From JBBDQZ01 sp040905705 (lineage in GTDB: Bacteria; Bacteroidota; Rhodothermia; Balneolales; Natronogracilivirgulaceae), in NCBI GenBank assembly GCA_040905705.1, contig JBBDQZ010000068.1, positions 11,862 through 75,861 of the forward strand: 64,000 nucleotides of DNA, read 5' to 3'. The position numbers were made by a program, and so were the translations under genes. The first letter of the stretch is position 1; the number at the start of each line of letters is the position of its first letter. The notes under the pieces were generated by a model. The model saw nothing but the letters and a program-made list of their open reading frames with translations, was not told the DNA's origin and did not search any database. Below are positions 14,906-24,623 of this stretch, piece after piece.

Positions 14906-17032
14906 TTATCGGACTATTACGAATTTATTTATAGCATCGGGAAGTGGATTCCCATCAATGTCTCTTGCGTTGGATACATGAAGTATGTAAACGCCACTTG
15001 CAACAATCTGATTAAAATCCGTGACCTGATCCCATATTTCATCAGCGGTTCCGGAGCTGTGGTCAATGAATTTCACCAAATCCCCCATGGCATTAAAGAT
15101 TCTGAGCTCAGCAAACGGCGGCAAATTCGCAATCAAGAGATTATTCGTGTCGCCTGAAAAGTTATAATCACCGGCAGACGCAAAATAAGGGTTGGGAACA
15201 ATTCTTATTTTATCAGTAGCTGCTTCTCCGGGCTCAAATGGAGTTGCCGGTATCTGGCTTCTGTTCGAAAAGCGTGAACTTTCAAGTACTTTTCCGGCAC
15301 TGAGTCCGGTAGCTCTGGTCCCGTCATCTACTACGGTTACACCATAATGGTAGGGCTCACCCCTGATGGCTGTATGATCTTCATAGCTAGTCTGGCTGGG
15401 CGGTACTTCATCGATAACTTTCCATTTGATATAGTCACGATCAGGCCAAAGATTACCATCACTGCGCTGCGTCAGTACCGCAATCAGTTCATCCTGTGTA
15501 GCATGGAAAAATTCCCCTCTTTTACGCCAGATGCGATAACCCTCAACCCCATCATGGGCCAGGGACATATCGTCCCATTGGAGGTCTATCCTGCGGGGGC
15601 CTTCACTTATAATCAAGTTGGGTGCCGGTATCGGGCTGGTCACATCCATATTATTATTCCATGCCCAGTTCGCACGGTCCAGTGTTTGAATGAGCGAGTC
15701 ACGCCCGGTAGCAATCAATTCATTTTTGGCCGCATCATCAAATGTGGCACCTGACTCTCCCCGATACCATGCCAGCCATTCTCTACCTTTCTCTTCAGCA
15801 ACTTCGCGTGAAATACCACCTACGCCGAGTGCATAGACAATATTTACGGTGTCACCATATTCTGCTTCAAATGGCCCGTACGATTTCCAGTGAAAGTTTC
15901 CCGGAACCTGGCTTGGATCATTCGGGTAGCCCGCCAAATTCTGAACGACATCACGGTCACCCGATTTCATCCACTCATGCCATGAGGCATAACCCGGGAA
16001 ATTCCGCTGCCAAAGGTGCTCGTTACTGGCATTGATCTTGACGGAATGAGGCAGATTAGTAAGATCCGGCCCTCCGTTGAAATCAACATGCAACGTAGTA
16101 TAACCGATATAATTGGATCCGGTGAATTCGCCTGTGGGTATTACCGCGCCCCCCGGCCTCCATTGATTGCGTGGAGCACCGGTATTATCTATTTGCTGAC
16201 CGCCCGATTCAAATGTTCTTTGATCGGGATTATTCCCGTGCCAGGAATAGCCAATTAGCAAATCACGCCCTCCGGGAACAAGATCCGAGGAAACCGTCTC
16301 CTGGTGGCTCCAGTGCTGTTCATCGCCGCCATACCAGATCGTCTGATGCATATTCGTTGCAGCCTGATTCATCATCATATACCCGATCGAAAACCAGACA
16401 TCTTTTATGGTCTGCGTGGTATCCAGCCCTTCAGGAGCCCCGTCTTCGGAACCGGTATCAAACGTCAGTACATACTGAACGTGATGAAGGGTAAAATCGG
16501 CAAAATCCGGATTTGCAAAGGAATAAACCCGTTGAAAGATCTCGAACCCGGGCGAACTGGTCTGTTTAAACTTGTGCCATACCATCTGGTCGGATGGCAG
16601 ATCCGGGTCTACCACCCCGTCGAACGGAGGGGTTCCGATGACTACGGTACCGTCGGATAGTTCCACAACGGTTTCCGGCGGAGTATGCTTGCGATAATCA
16701 ACAATACCACGTTCCGGCGGATCCTGATTACCGGTAAGCCATATATTCACTGCAGCATCCGTAATCGTTTCACCATCAGCATTGACCCATTCCCCCACGG
16801 TACGGCCGTTCCAGTAAAATCCGATATTACCATAATCATGATAATCGGCCGGCCAGCGGCCCTGCCCGTAATAATTAGGCTGGGCACTGGTATTCCATAT
16901 ATTGCTGCGATCCATTTCATAGGCGAAATTACCCATACTATGCGTAATTCGCTGAGCATTTGCCGGGCCGGCAAGCCAGCAAACCATTCCGGCCACCAGC
17001 AATACACCCAAAGCTGATTTATTTTTATACAT
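14906..17032 (-). CDS. Large secreted protein with fibronectin-like region and C-terminal sorting domain
   Basis: 708 residues. Signal peptide MYKNKSALGVLL...ANAQ (to ~27). Residues ~30-450 form a domain I cannot assign (rich in Trp/Tyr/His, for example GRWPADYHDYGNIGFYWNGR). A fibronectin-III-like module spans about 470-600 (RIDLQWDDMS...GYRIWRKRGE...YHYGVTVVDDG), followed by a sorting-like end with IRIVPNPYFASAGDY, ELRIFNAMGDLV and SGVYILHVSN. It lies between a TonB receptor and a PorV homolog; in Balneolota-like genomes this trio is common. Inference: it is the surface partner of the receptor, taking the role SusD plays elsewhere, exported through Por/PorV. Confidence 0.78.
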   Translation of the reverse strand: MYKNKSALGVLLVAGMVCWLAGPANAQRITHSMGNFAYEMDRSNIWNTSAQPNYYGQGRWPADYHDYGNIGFYWNGRTVGEWVNADGETITDAAVNIWLTGNQDPPERGIVDYRKHTPPETVVELSDGTVVIGTPPFDGVVDPDLPSDQMVWHKFKQTSSPGFEIFQRVYSFANPDFADFTLHHVQYVLTFDTGSEDGAPEGLDTTQTIKDVWFSIGYMMMNQAATNMHQTIWYGGDEQHWSHQETVSSDLVPGGRDLLIGYSWHGNNPDQRTFESGGQQIDNTGAPRNQWRPGGAVIPTGEFTGSNYIGYTTLHVDFNGGPDLTNLPHSVKINASNEHLWQRNFPGYASWHEWMKSGDRDVVQNLAGYPNDPSQVPGNFHWKSYGPFEAEYGDTVNIVYALGVGGISREVAEEKGREWLAWYRGESGATFDDAAKNELIATGRDSLIQTLDRANWAWNNNMDVTSPIPAPNLIISEGPRRIDLQWDDMSLAHDGVEGYRIWRKRGEFFHATQDELIAVLTQRSDGNLWPDRDYIKWKVIDEVPPSQTSYEDHTAIRGEPYHYGVTVVDDGTRATGLSAGKVLESSRFSNRSQIPATPFEPGEAATDKIRIVPNPYFASAGDYNFSGDTNNLLIANLPPFAELRIFNAMGDLVKFIDHSSGTADEIWDQVTDFNQIVASGVYILHVSNARDIDGNPLPDAINKFVIVR

Positions 17033-17086
17033 AACCTGTAGATTGTTTAGAATTAATAAAGATGAGAATATATTGGAATCCCGGTT

Positions 17087-20000
17087 CTACATTTGCATTC
17101 TTATTCCAAAAGTGAAGTGCCTGGGATTTATAAACCGATTCCACGTATGATATCCGAGCTCAATGTGATCTTTGTCCCAATCCCCCCATTTGTCATTACC
17201 TTGACGCTCTCCTGAATAGAACGGGAAACGCAAAGACTCACGATAAATTATTGAGTTTTGAGCATTCGGGAAACCGCGATAATTCGTAAGGTTGGTAATT
17301 TGGGCAAAGAATCCAATCGCGGAACCGGCAACGCGGAAAGTCTTGTTAAGCTGCGCATCGGTATTCCAGTAATCGATCTGCTCAACATACAGACGGTCTC
17401 CCACCCGGGCTTCCGGATTCCACAGGTAATCACCACCATCACTCCAGGATTGCCTGATGGTCAAGCGCCATCCCCCCAGCGGATTCTGGTTTACAATCTG
17501 CGGCCCGAAATCCGTCGGAGTTGTAAAAATCAGGTTGGCATTGACCGACGGCCTCGGAATTGAGCGGCTCTGACCGGTTGATTCTCTTTGATCACGTGCA
17601 AGCAGAGGGTTTTCATAAATATACCGGAATCCCGTATTGCCGGTCGAGCGGGTACTGTATTCCAAAGAACCCCACCCACGGAACCAGCGGCCGGTCATTT
17701 TTTGCAAACGCATTTCAACTCCACGAATATCAGCATAACTGTTATTTTCCCATGTACGGATAATTTGATCCCTGTTACGGGAAACGATTTCCTGTCGGCT
17801 AAGCTGGTTCGTGACATCCTTGTAATACCCGGTAAAAGAAATCAGGTAGTTATCCATCAGGCCGACTTCAAAACCAAGCTCGTATGAAATCGTTTTTGGC
17901 CATTCCGCTTCCAGATTCGGAATTGTAGCCCCCGAACCAGACGGAGTTACCGTATAGAGGTTATCCAGTACGGGTGGTTGATAAAAATGGCCATAATTAA
18001 AGAACACTTTACTGGAGGTGGTAATCGGGTGAGATACCCCCAGTCTTGGACTGATATACATTTTGCGCACATTGTCACCGTATTGCAGATGTTCAAATGA
18101 CAAGAACGCTTTATCTGTTGAATCCTGGTACACGGAAGTGCTATATGGCTTCTGTCCAAAGACAACATCAGGATCCAGTGTGTAGGCACGCTCACCATAG
18201 TCCATAATATCGGCCCGCACCCCGACATTGGCAATCATCTGCCCATATTCTATACGATCCAGGAAAAACGCCGACGCATTAATAGGGCTGGAATCAAAAT
18301 AGGTCCAAAGGTGCGGCGACTGCTCCCGGGGAGTCGTCGATTCCCCATGGTTGACCTCCTGACGTTCACGATACAGAGCGTATTCAAAATCCGCACCCCC
18401 TTTCAACTGGTGGTTTCTGGTAATCTGACTGGTCATGGTAAAGCTTGCCGCAGCGGTATAGTAGTTGGAGTTGTCACGGCCCCGGCCGCCTCCGGACATC
18501 AAAAAATCACCCAGTATATCATACTGTTCCCCTGTATTTCCAACATCACTGCTCAAATATCCGAATGGGGTTTCATCATAACATTGCCCGGCGATTATTT
18601 TAATACAGAGATCAGGGTCAATGAAAGTGGTAGGTTCCTGTTTTGTACTATACTGGGTATATTCTGTACCTACCTCATAGAACGTTCGATCACTGATGGC
18701 GTGATTGTACTGTACACCGGCACGGAAGTGGCGTGTATCAACCGGATTGACCGCAGCGGTATTCCACATGCCATCTCTTTGCAAGGCATTTCGGGCATAG
18801 CTTGTTCCCTGACGCGTTCCATCAACAATTCCTGTTGCCGTTCCGTACCATCCGGATCCGACACCCAGTCGTGCAAGATAACCGGCATTGATAGCCAGTC
18901 TTCTTCCGCCACCAAGGCGAGTCGTCAATTTCAGCAGCGTCGACGAACCGATAGAATTTTTGCGGCTTAGCGGATAGGCCAGCTGCATGTTGTCATATCT
19001 TTGAGACACCATAAACGAGGTACGGGACAGATATCGGTTTTCCCTGTTAGGCAGAACCGGCATCGGGCCGCTCAATGTAAAATCCAGGATATAATCAGGT
19101 TTATTGGCATACTCCACCCGTCGATGCTGCCATTTCCATATTTCATACGCTTCCTGGGGAGACACGTCCGAAGCGCTGTTACCATCAGAAAGACGCGATC
19201 GTGCAAAAGCATTCCATCCGACCCATGTAAATGGATATTGGCCTGAATTAACCATCTCCTGCGTTACCCCGGTCATCGCATCGGGGCCGGCATACACCTG
19301 CCAAAAAGGCCCTTCCGTACTGAACGGGCTCGGGCCGAAATGTTTCCGTTGCGGCGGAGACATTCGCAAATCCGCCACAATTTCATAACTATCCATACTC
19401 CCGTCCTTGGTACGCACATTGACCATACCCGATCGAATACCTCCTTGCTCGGCCGTAAAACCACCGCTGATCACTTCCAGCTCGTTGATAGCGGTCAGGT
19501 TCAAGGTCGTATTCGGTTGCTGGGTACGCATGTCGCGTGTGGAAAGCCCATCCACCAGAATATCGGTTTCATTGAGATTCCCGCCCCGGATCACAAGGCC
19601 TGTTCCCCCGGCACCGGCAGTCAGGCTGATGCCCGGATAGGTGGACAATACCTCTTCGAGGTTCGAAACCGCTTGTGCTTCAAGATCTTCCGCCCTCACC
19701 AGAGTCCGGCTTTGAGATTGTTCCAGACGAACAATTTCTCTTGGTGCACTGATAGTAACCTCTTCCCCTTCGATAGCTTCTTCACGCATTTCGAAGTTGA
19801 TCACCGAGTTTTCATTCATGGAGACCTGTACATCTTCCACGATCACCCTGGCAAAACCCACCATGGATGCTACAATGTTATAGTCATTGGGCTCGATATT
19901 GAGTATATTATAATACCCGTCCATATCCGACACCGTTCCCTGGGTTGTTCCTTGTAAAACAATATTAACCCCGGGTAACGGTTCGCCAGTAGTTTCCTCT

Positions 20001-20131
20001 ACCACTCTACCGGAAACACGTCCGGTATTCTGAGCATACAAGTCTGCCCCGAGAAATGTGATGACCACAAGGGAGCAGATTACATACTTGATCTGCTTGC
20101 GTATTCGGGAGGTTGTATTTGACTTTTTCAT
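17087..20131 (-). CDS. TonB-dependent receptor with carboxypeptidase-regulatory N-domain
   Basis: 1014 residues. Signal peptide to ~34. A carboxypeptidase-regulatory-like domain spans 35-110 (GRVVEETTGEPLPGVNIVLQ, GTVSDMDGYYNI), then the plug (VSNLEEVLSTYPGISL, LVIRGGNLNETDILVDGL, INELEVISGGFTAEQGG) and a ~750-residue barrel with a typical last strand (FTFGIRMQM). It imports a large ligand across the outer membrane using TonB energy. No SusD gene follows; the sorted protein, PorV-like barrel and IPT/NHL lipoprotein do. First gene of the minus-strand cluster 20131-10976; its promoter must lie in 20132-20466. Confidence 0.92.
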   Translation of the reverse strand: MKKSNTTSRIRKQIKYVICSLVVITFLGADLYAQNTGRVSGRVVEETTGEPLPGVNIVLQGTTQGTVSDMDGYYNILNIEPNDYNIVASMVGFARVIVEDVQVSMNENSVINFEMREEAIEGEEVTISAPREIVRLEQSQSRTLVRAEDLEAQAVSNLEEVLSTYPGISLTAGAGGTGLVIRGGNLNETDILVDGLSTRDMRTQQPNTTLNLTAINELEVISGGFTAEQGGIRSGMVNVRTKDGSMDSYEIVADLRMSPPQRKHFGPSPFSTEGPFWQVYAGPDAMTGVTQEMVNSGQYPFTWVGWNAFARSRLSDGNSASDVSPQEAYEIWKWQHRRVEYANKPDYILDFTLSGPMPVLPNRENRYLSRTSFMVSQRYDNMQLAYPLSRKNSIGSSTLLKLTTRLGGGRRLAINAGYLARLGVGSGWYGTATGIVDGTRQGTSYARNALQRDGMWNTAAVNPVDTRHFRAGVQYNHAISDRTFYEVGTEYTQYSTKQEPTTFIDPDLCIKIIAGQCYDETPFGYLSSDVGNTGEQYDILGDFLMSGGGRGRDNSNYYTAAASFTMTSQITRNHQLKGGADFEYALYRERQEVNHGESTTPREQSPHLWTYFDSSPINASAFFLDRIEYGQMIANVGVRADIMDYGERAYTLDPDVVFGQKPYSTSVYQDSTDKAFLSFEHLQYGDNVRKMYISPRLGVSHPITTSSKVFFNYGHFYQPPVLDNLYTVTPSGSGATIPNLEAEWPKTISYELGFEVGLMDNYLISFTGYYKDVTNQLSRQEIVSRNRDQIIRTWENNSYADIRGVEMRLQKMTGRWFRGWGSLEYSTRSTGNTGFRYIYENPLLARDQRESTGQSRSIPRPSVNANLIFTTPTDFGPQIVNQNPLGGWRLTIRQSWSDGGDYLWNPEARVGDRLYVEQIDYWNTDAQLNKTFRVAGSAIGFFAQITNLTNYRGFPNAQNSIIYRESLRFPFYSGERQGNDKWGDWDKDHIELGYHTWNRFINPRHFTFGIRMQM

Positions 20132-20466
20132 AATATCACATTCATCATTTTGATTGATTGCCGGATCACCATGACCCGTTTGTTTTAATCCGTTTGACTG
20201 TATTTTATTTTACCTTTTTTAAATTCGATCAGACCTGGTAAAACAACCTCTATGTGTCTTATTTAAATAAAATAAAGATATGTAACACATGCAATATTTT
20301 AATTTAACTTTTTAAAAAAAAGAAAATTTTTTAAAAAAGACACTTATCATGAAAACAGGGGCGGTTTTGCTTCTCCAATCTGCCCGATTACAGGCTGAAA
20401 TGAAAAACAATTTTTCTGATTTTCATATTTTCAGGTTTTTTTACACGTCGCTTTATTGATTTCCAA
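20132..20466. other. Promoter-bearing AT-rich intergenic region
   Basis: 335 bases, no gene seen. Contains long A and T tracts around 20308-20340 and several A/T-only stretches likely to be bent DNA. It holds the promoter of the TonB receptor operon (minus) and the 3' side of the EamA gene. No clear hairpin terminator for the receptor-proximal side was found. Confidence 0.5.
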
Positions 20467-21387
20467 TTAGACATCTATCACTTCTGCTTTTTGTTTCTGA
20501 ACAACCGGATCCGGATCATCATCCTCTACGGATAACATAAATGTAGCAATGACAGCCAGGACCATCCCGATAAGTGTAATAATATGAGGAATTACGGAAT
20601 AAATGATCAGAGACAGCACGATGGTTATTACCGGTGCTACAGCATTGCAAAGCGGTGAGACCACCATAGCTTTACCAAACCGGAAAGCATATACAAGGAA
20701 CAGGGCGCCTACAGCATTTAAAACCTGAATCAATGCAGCAGCTCCGGGACCCTCAAAACCCCAGTTAATCGGTTGACTGAAATCGGTCATTAGCAAAGCG
20801 ACCGGAGATAATATCAATCCGGTAAGCATCATATAGAAAAAAATGTTTTCCGCTTTCATCGTCTTGTTGGCAAATTTAATGACATAGGCTTGCAACCCCC
20901 AGGCCAGAAAAACCAGAAGCGCCGGGAAAATCCACAACAGGCCTTCTACCACAGAATTTTCCGGAGGAGAATAGGATAATAGCGGTATAGCAACAAGCGC
21001 CAGTCCTATACCCGCCCATCCAAGTGTACTGGCTCTTTCAGAGAGCAGAAAATAGGTCAATAAAATCGTAACGACAGGAGAAAGAGAGATAAATGGATAC
21101 ACCAGATAGGCCGGCGCCACCGTTAATGTCTGAAACAGGATAAGTTGTCCTCCCGCGCCCAGCAATCCAACAGTTATCCCCATCATCGCGGGTTTAAGCC
21201 GAAAGTCCAGTTTCCAGTCAATTACCCATAAGGCCACCAACGCCGGTGGAATCATGGTTAACGACCAAACCACATAACTGAGTGTTGCCGGAAAACCTGC
21301 CTTTTCGGGAATTTCAATGAGTGCACCCCACACCCCCCAGAATATTGTTGTAATTGCCGCGAACAATAACCATAACTTGGACTTCAT
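20467..21387 (-). CDS. EamA/DMT-family transporter (copy 1)
   Basis: 306 residues with about ten hydrophobic helices in two repeats, the drug/metabolite transporter layout. The N-terminus WGVWGALIEIPEKAGFPA is nearly the same as that of a second copy at 36204-37151. Strong ribosome site GGAGG seven bases before ATG. Copy 2 lies in the sugar kinase/isomerase operon, so both are probably inner-membrane carriers for sugars or sugar acids. A perfect palindrome TTACGCGTAA sits 40-49 bases upstream and may be the operator. The C-terminal tail is short and acidic (VEDDDPDPVV). Confidence 0.87.
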   Translation of the reverse strand: MKSKLWLLFAAITTIFWGVWGALIEIPEKAGFPATLSYVVWSLTMIPPALVALWVIDWKLDFRLKPAMMGITVGLLGAGGQLILFQTLTVAPAYLVYPFISLSPVVTILLTYFLLSERASTLGWAGIGLALVAIPLLSYSPPENSVVEGLLWIFPALLVFLAWGLQAYVIKFANKTMKAENIFFYMMLTGLILSPVALLMTDFSQPINWGFEGPGAAALIQVLNAVGALFLVYAFRFGKAMVVSPLCNAVAPVITIVLSLIIYSVIPHIITLIGMVLAVIATFMLSVEDDDPDPVVQKQKAEVIDV

Positions 21388-21426
21388 GAATTAACCTCCG
21401 GTATGCTGTCTTTAAATTTAAATTGG

Positions 21427-21436
21427 TTACGCGTAA
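21427..21436. promoter_or_regulatory. CG-centred palindrome TTACGCGTAA, possible LacI-type operator
   Basis: Perfect 10-bp palindrome in the 5' region of the EamA gene. LacI/GalR-family regulators favour A/T-rich half-sites around a central CpG, which this fits. No LacI gene is in the window; the only regulator seen is a DeoR homolog at 46307. Confidence 0.35.
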
Positions 21437-21641
21437 ATAATAGGCTATTTAAATTTTTATCTGAACCTCCGATCCATAGTAACTAATACGGAAATAAAAA
21501 CAAAATTTTTATAGCTATTCGAAAATATTTTCATTTTTCACTGGAAAATAGTGTAAGGGAATAAGTCTTCCACTAAAAACTCCTGCATCCTGCATAGGAA
21601 ATATTATTTAAATCTCCTGAAAAAAGTATCATAAAACGGCA

Positions 21642-21686
21642 TAAAAAAAGCCGGAACCACCTTTTTGTTGTTCGGTGATTCCGGCT
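21642..21686 (-). terminator. Intrinsic terminator of the CBM9-like gene
   Basis: On the minus strand AGCCGGAATCACC pairs with GGTGGTTCCGGCT across a short A-rich loop and is followed by TTTTTTT. This is the clearest Rho-independent terminator in the accessory part of the window. Confidence 0.85.
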
Positions 21687-21734
21687 CATTTCTTTGAGGC
21701 CCCGAAGGGTCTCGGACGGGTTACAATGCTGCTG

Positions 21735-22907
21735 TTATTTCATCAGCATCATTTTACCGGTGGCCATTTCTTGTCCGGCCGTAATGGTATACAGATACAT
21801 CCCACTGGACAAGCCCGATCCGTCAAAGCTTACGTTGTGGGTACCGGTATTCATCACACCGTAGTCCATAGAAGCCACCGGGCGGCCGAGAATATCATAG
21901 ACTTCAAGCCGAACATTTTCGGTTTGGTCCAGATTGAACCGGATGCTGGTGGTCGGGTTGAACGGGTTGGGATAGTTGCCTACCAGTTCAAACCGGTCGG
22001 GACGGGTGTCATTGTCAAAGATGCTGCTGGGACCAGGAGGCCCATCAGGATCGTTGCCGGAAAACGTGGTTTGATAAGTATGTACATAACCGGCAATACC
22101 CGAGTTATTGGAACCGTATTGTTGCCACCATGGATCCTCCTCGCCATTCCAAGAACTTGTAGAGCCGTATGCCGAAACAAACGGGTTTTCCTGCTGTTCG
22201 GGCAGATACACCGGCTGCTGGATGACAGATCTCGGAATGGCTACTTCCACTATGTTCCAATCGTCGTTCCAGGCATGGTAGGATCCAAGTTCAGGAGCAC
22301 GCTGATAAATTGAGAAGGCACCTCCGGTGATAGGTTCGCCTTCTTCATCAAGCTGCCGGTGTTCGCTGATCGGGTTATGATAACCGGTAGAATCGAAGTA
22401 TTCTTCATCTACAGATAATACTCGAACCGTAAAATCAACGCCGTTTTGATACCAACCCCAGGTCATGCCGGTCGTATCCTGAAGATCCATATCGAATTGA
22501 GGATCCGTCGATATATTGAAGCCTACATTTCCACCCCTCGGATACATTCCATCCTCCAGGGTATCCTCCAGGACCTTTCTGACGTCCGCAAGGGGATTCA
22601 AATCCAGGCGGAAATACAGCCAGTTTTCATCATCAGCCGCCCAAATGCCGGCCATGTCCAAATCCTTCTTCCAATCCAGATTCTCGGGATCGGCTGGTTC
22701 GGCTCTGTTAAAATGCTCTCCTCCTGCTTCATCTACCTCGTGCCAGGTTTCCATCGGCCGGTTAGGTTCTACGTCCAGCTGCATGCTTGCTTCCCAGTCG
22801 CTCATATCACCATCGATAGTAATCGCCTGGGCTTGCACCAATGAAGTATGGGCAGAAAACAACAGCAGTAACGCCATTATCATCAAAGTGGTACTATGCT
22901 TAGCCAT
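21735..22907 (-). CDS. Secreted CBM9/DOMON-like protein with Por sorting domain
   Basis: 390 residues. Signal peptide to VQAQA (~28). Residues ~29-260 look like a family-9 carbohydrate-binding/DOMON sandwich: ITIDGDMSDWEAS, WAADDENWLYFRLDLN, VGFNISTDPQFDMD and VEVAIPRSVI near the end. The sorting domain has YPNPFNPTTSIRFNLDQ, VRLEVYDILGRPVA and LSSGMYLYTITAG. Proposed role: a surface protein that binds carbohydrate. Preceded by GGAGGAATT immediately before ATG, a strong ribosome site, and followed by an intrinsic terminator, so it is probably a single-gene transcript. Confidence 0.85.
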   Translation of the reverse strand: MAKHSTTLMIMALLLLFSAHTSLVQAQAITIDGDMSDWEASMQLDVEPNRPMETWHEVDEAGGEHFNRAEPADPENLDWKKDLDMAGIWAADDENWLYFRLDLNPLADVRKVLEDTLEDGMYPRGGNVGFNISTDPQFDMDLQDTTGMTWGWYQNGVDFTVRVLSVDEEYFDSTGYHNPISEHRQLDEEGEPITGGAFSIYQRAPELGSYHAWNDDWNIVEVAIPRSVIQQPVYLPEQQENPFVSAYGSTSSWNGEEDPWWQQYGSNNSGIAGYVHTYQTTFSGNDPDGPPGPSSIFDNDTRPDRFELVGNYPNPFNPTTSIRFNLDQTENVRLEVYDILGRPVASMDYGVMNTGTHNVSFDGSGLSSGMYLYTITAGQEMATGKMMLMK

Positions 22908-23238
22908 AATTCCTCCAAAGAGTTTTATTTGGTTAATTATATAAAGATCATCCCGGGTCCGGGCGATTTTTATATTGACTTATGTGTATTGAATCGTAAG
23001 TTTTTCGATCCTTATCAATTAGATTATGTAAATAACCCATTTGATACGCAAATATAATAGCTTACATGAAAGAAGCAAATTATATTTTTGATTTGAACCG
23101 AAACACTTGTTTAACAACACATCAATAAAACCAATATTAAAACCATTTGCAATTTTTTTTGACTGTCCGCCGGCTTAGAGATTGGGTACATACCGATCAT
23201 AATCTTCCATACGCACCATAAAAAAAGCCGGAACCACA
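22908..23238. other. Intergenic region carrying a half copy of the neighbouring terminator
   Basis: 331 bases, no gene. Bases 23219-23238 repeat exactly the 20-base string present at 21641-21660 in the preceding terminator (A-run plus GCCGGAACCAC). On the minus strand the stop codon of the GH109-like gene is followed at once by TGTGGTTCCGGC and seven T. The matching left arm is incomplete; a 6-bp stem with TTCCGG inside the coding sequence (23255-23260) is the best partner. Confidence 0.55.
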
Positions 23239-24588
23239 TCAATACCCGAGCTCTTCCGGAAGAAAGATCGGCTTATTGTTCATCCACTTTCCGCGGGTAA
23301 AATCAGGAAAAGGAACGGCTGTGCCACCTTCAGCGATAGATTGCTCGGAAAGCGCCACAATCGCTGCAATCGTAGCCGCATCGTACACATCTATCGGCGG
23401 TTGAACCTTGCGTTTGATCGATTCCACAAAGGCATTTCTCACAAACCAGTCCTTGCCTCCATGTCCTGCCCCTTGTGCCTCCCTTCCATGCCGTTTCCAA
23501 ATCGAAGAATCAAACTCGTCCTGATAGCCGGGTTCAAATGATTCCCATGTATGTTGAGGAGTGCGCCCTTCAAGACAAATCCGGTTGGCCTCCACCTGCC
23601 ACAAACCGTTCGTCCCCTGCGCCCTGAAAGCCTTGTTATTATCCCCCCTGGGCAACGTGGTATCATGGATGACAATTACTGTTTCTCCGTTAGCCGTAGT
23701 GAGCGTTGCGGTAACAATATCGCCCTGACGAAAGTGGGTATCCGCGTGCGGATTATCCTCACCGCCATGTTCTTTTATGTAATTGCTGAGGCCCCGGGCT
23801 TTGGTTGAAGCAGCCGAAAGTGATAAATAGCGATTGCCCCTGTTGATATTCAGCCAGTGCCCTACAGCACCTGCTCCATGATCAGGGTAAAGTAAACCGT
23901 TTCTTTTAACATAATGCTGCGTCCGCCAGTTAGGGCTCCGGTTTCTGTCACCTGCTCCCGGGCCAAACCTGGCATTCTCAAAAAATAGTGCGCTGTACAG
24001 GTTGTGCTGATACCCGCATTGAGCGTGAATCATTTCACCAAACAATCCCTGACGAATCATGTTTAGTACAGCCATCACGTCCCTTTGATAGCAGGTATTG
24101 CCCAACAGCATACACGGCATGCCGGTAGATTCGGAGGCATTGACAAGATCCCAACATCCCTTCAGGGTTATAGCCGCCGGAATTTCAAGTGCAACATATT
24201 TTCCGGCTTTCATACCGGCCACACCCTGCTCGGCATGATATTCCCACGGTGTTGAAATGATAATTCCGTCGAGATCATCCCGTTCGACAAGCCGCAAATA
24301 GTCACTCGGGCCGTTCGTGTACACATCGGCTCTTCCCTTCCCGGCATCATGAACCATTTTTTGTGCCTGGAGCGCATTTTGCTCGTCTATATCACAAATG
24401 GCAGGTACATCAATATCGTCACGGTTCAATATCCCTCTGAGATGGCCGGTGCCACGGGAACCGACTCCGATAAACCCGAGCCTTGCCACGCGGTCATCAC
24501 TGCCTTTTAAAACATTAAAAGGCATTACAGAAAGCCCCGCGCCGGTAACTGTTGATTTTATGATAAAGTCACGTCGATTTAAATCCAT
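23239..24588 (-). CDS. Gfo/Idh/MocA oxidoreductase, GH109-like (copy 1), exported
   Basis: 449 residues. A Tat-type leader has NRRDFIIKS at 4-12. The NAD fold begins with RLGFIGVGSRGTGHL. The characteristic GH109 stretches follow: STPWEYHAEQGV, EIPAAITLKGCWD, YQRDVMAVLNMIRQGLFGE, GYQHNLYS, LYPDHGAGAVGHWLNINRGNR, GQGHGG-like AGHGGKDWFVRN and PFPDFTRGKW. GH109 enzymes (alpha-N-acetylgalactosaminidases and relatives) cleave glycosides with bound NAD by transient oxidation at C3. Of the three tandem copies this one looks closest to the characterised type. Inference: periplasmic cleavage of an N-acetylhexosaminide. It ends the row 28784-23239. Confidence 0.85.
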   Translation of the reverse strand: MDLNRRDFIIKSTVTGAGLSVMPFNVLKGSDDRVARLGFIGVGSRGTGHLRGILNRDDIDVPAICDIDEQNALQAQKMVHDAGKGRADVYTNGPSDYLRLVERDDLDGIIISTPWEYHAEQGVAGMKAGKYVALEIPAAITLKGCWDLVNASESTGMPCMLLGNTCYQRDVMAVLNMIRQGLFGEMIHAQCGYQHNLYSALFFENARFGPGAGDRNRSPNWRTQHYVKRNGLLYPDHGAGAVGHWLNINRGNRYLSLSAASTKARGLSNYIKEHGGEDNPHADTHFRQGDIVTATLTTANGETVIVIHDTTLPRGDNNKAFRAQGTNGLWQVEANRICLEGRTPQHTWESFEPGYQDEFDSSIWKRHGREAQGAGHGGKDWFVRNAFVESIKRKVQPPIDVYDAATIAAIVALSEQSIAEGGTAVPFPDFTRGKWMNNKPIFLPEELGY

Positions 24589-24623
24589 AGTGTTATTTTG
24601 ATTTTATTTCACCTTAGGGTGTG

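Larger units (their letters stand above)
21388..21734. other. Intergenic region: EamA promoter side and CBM9-gene terminator
   Basis: 347 bases without a gene. The left part (21388-21600) is AT-rich upstream DNA of the EamA transporter with a Shine-Dalgarno site and palindrome. The right part holds the terminator of the minus-strand gene 21735-22907. Confidence 0.6.
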
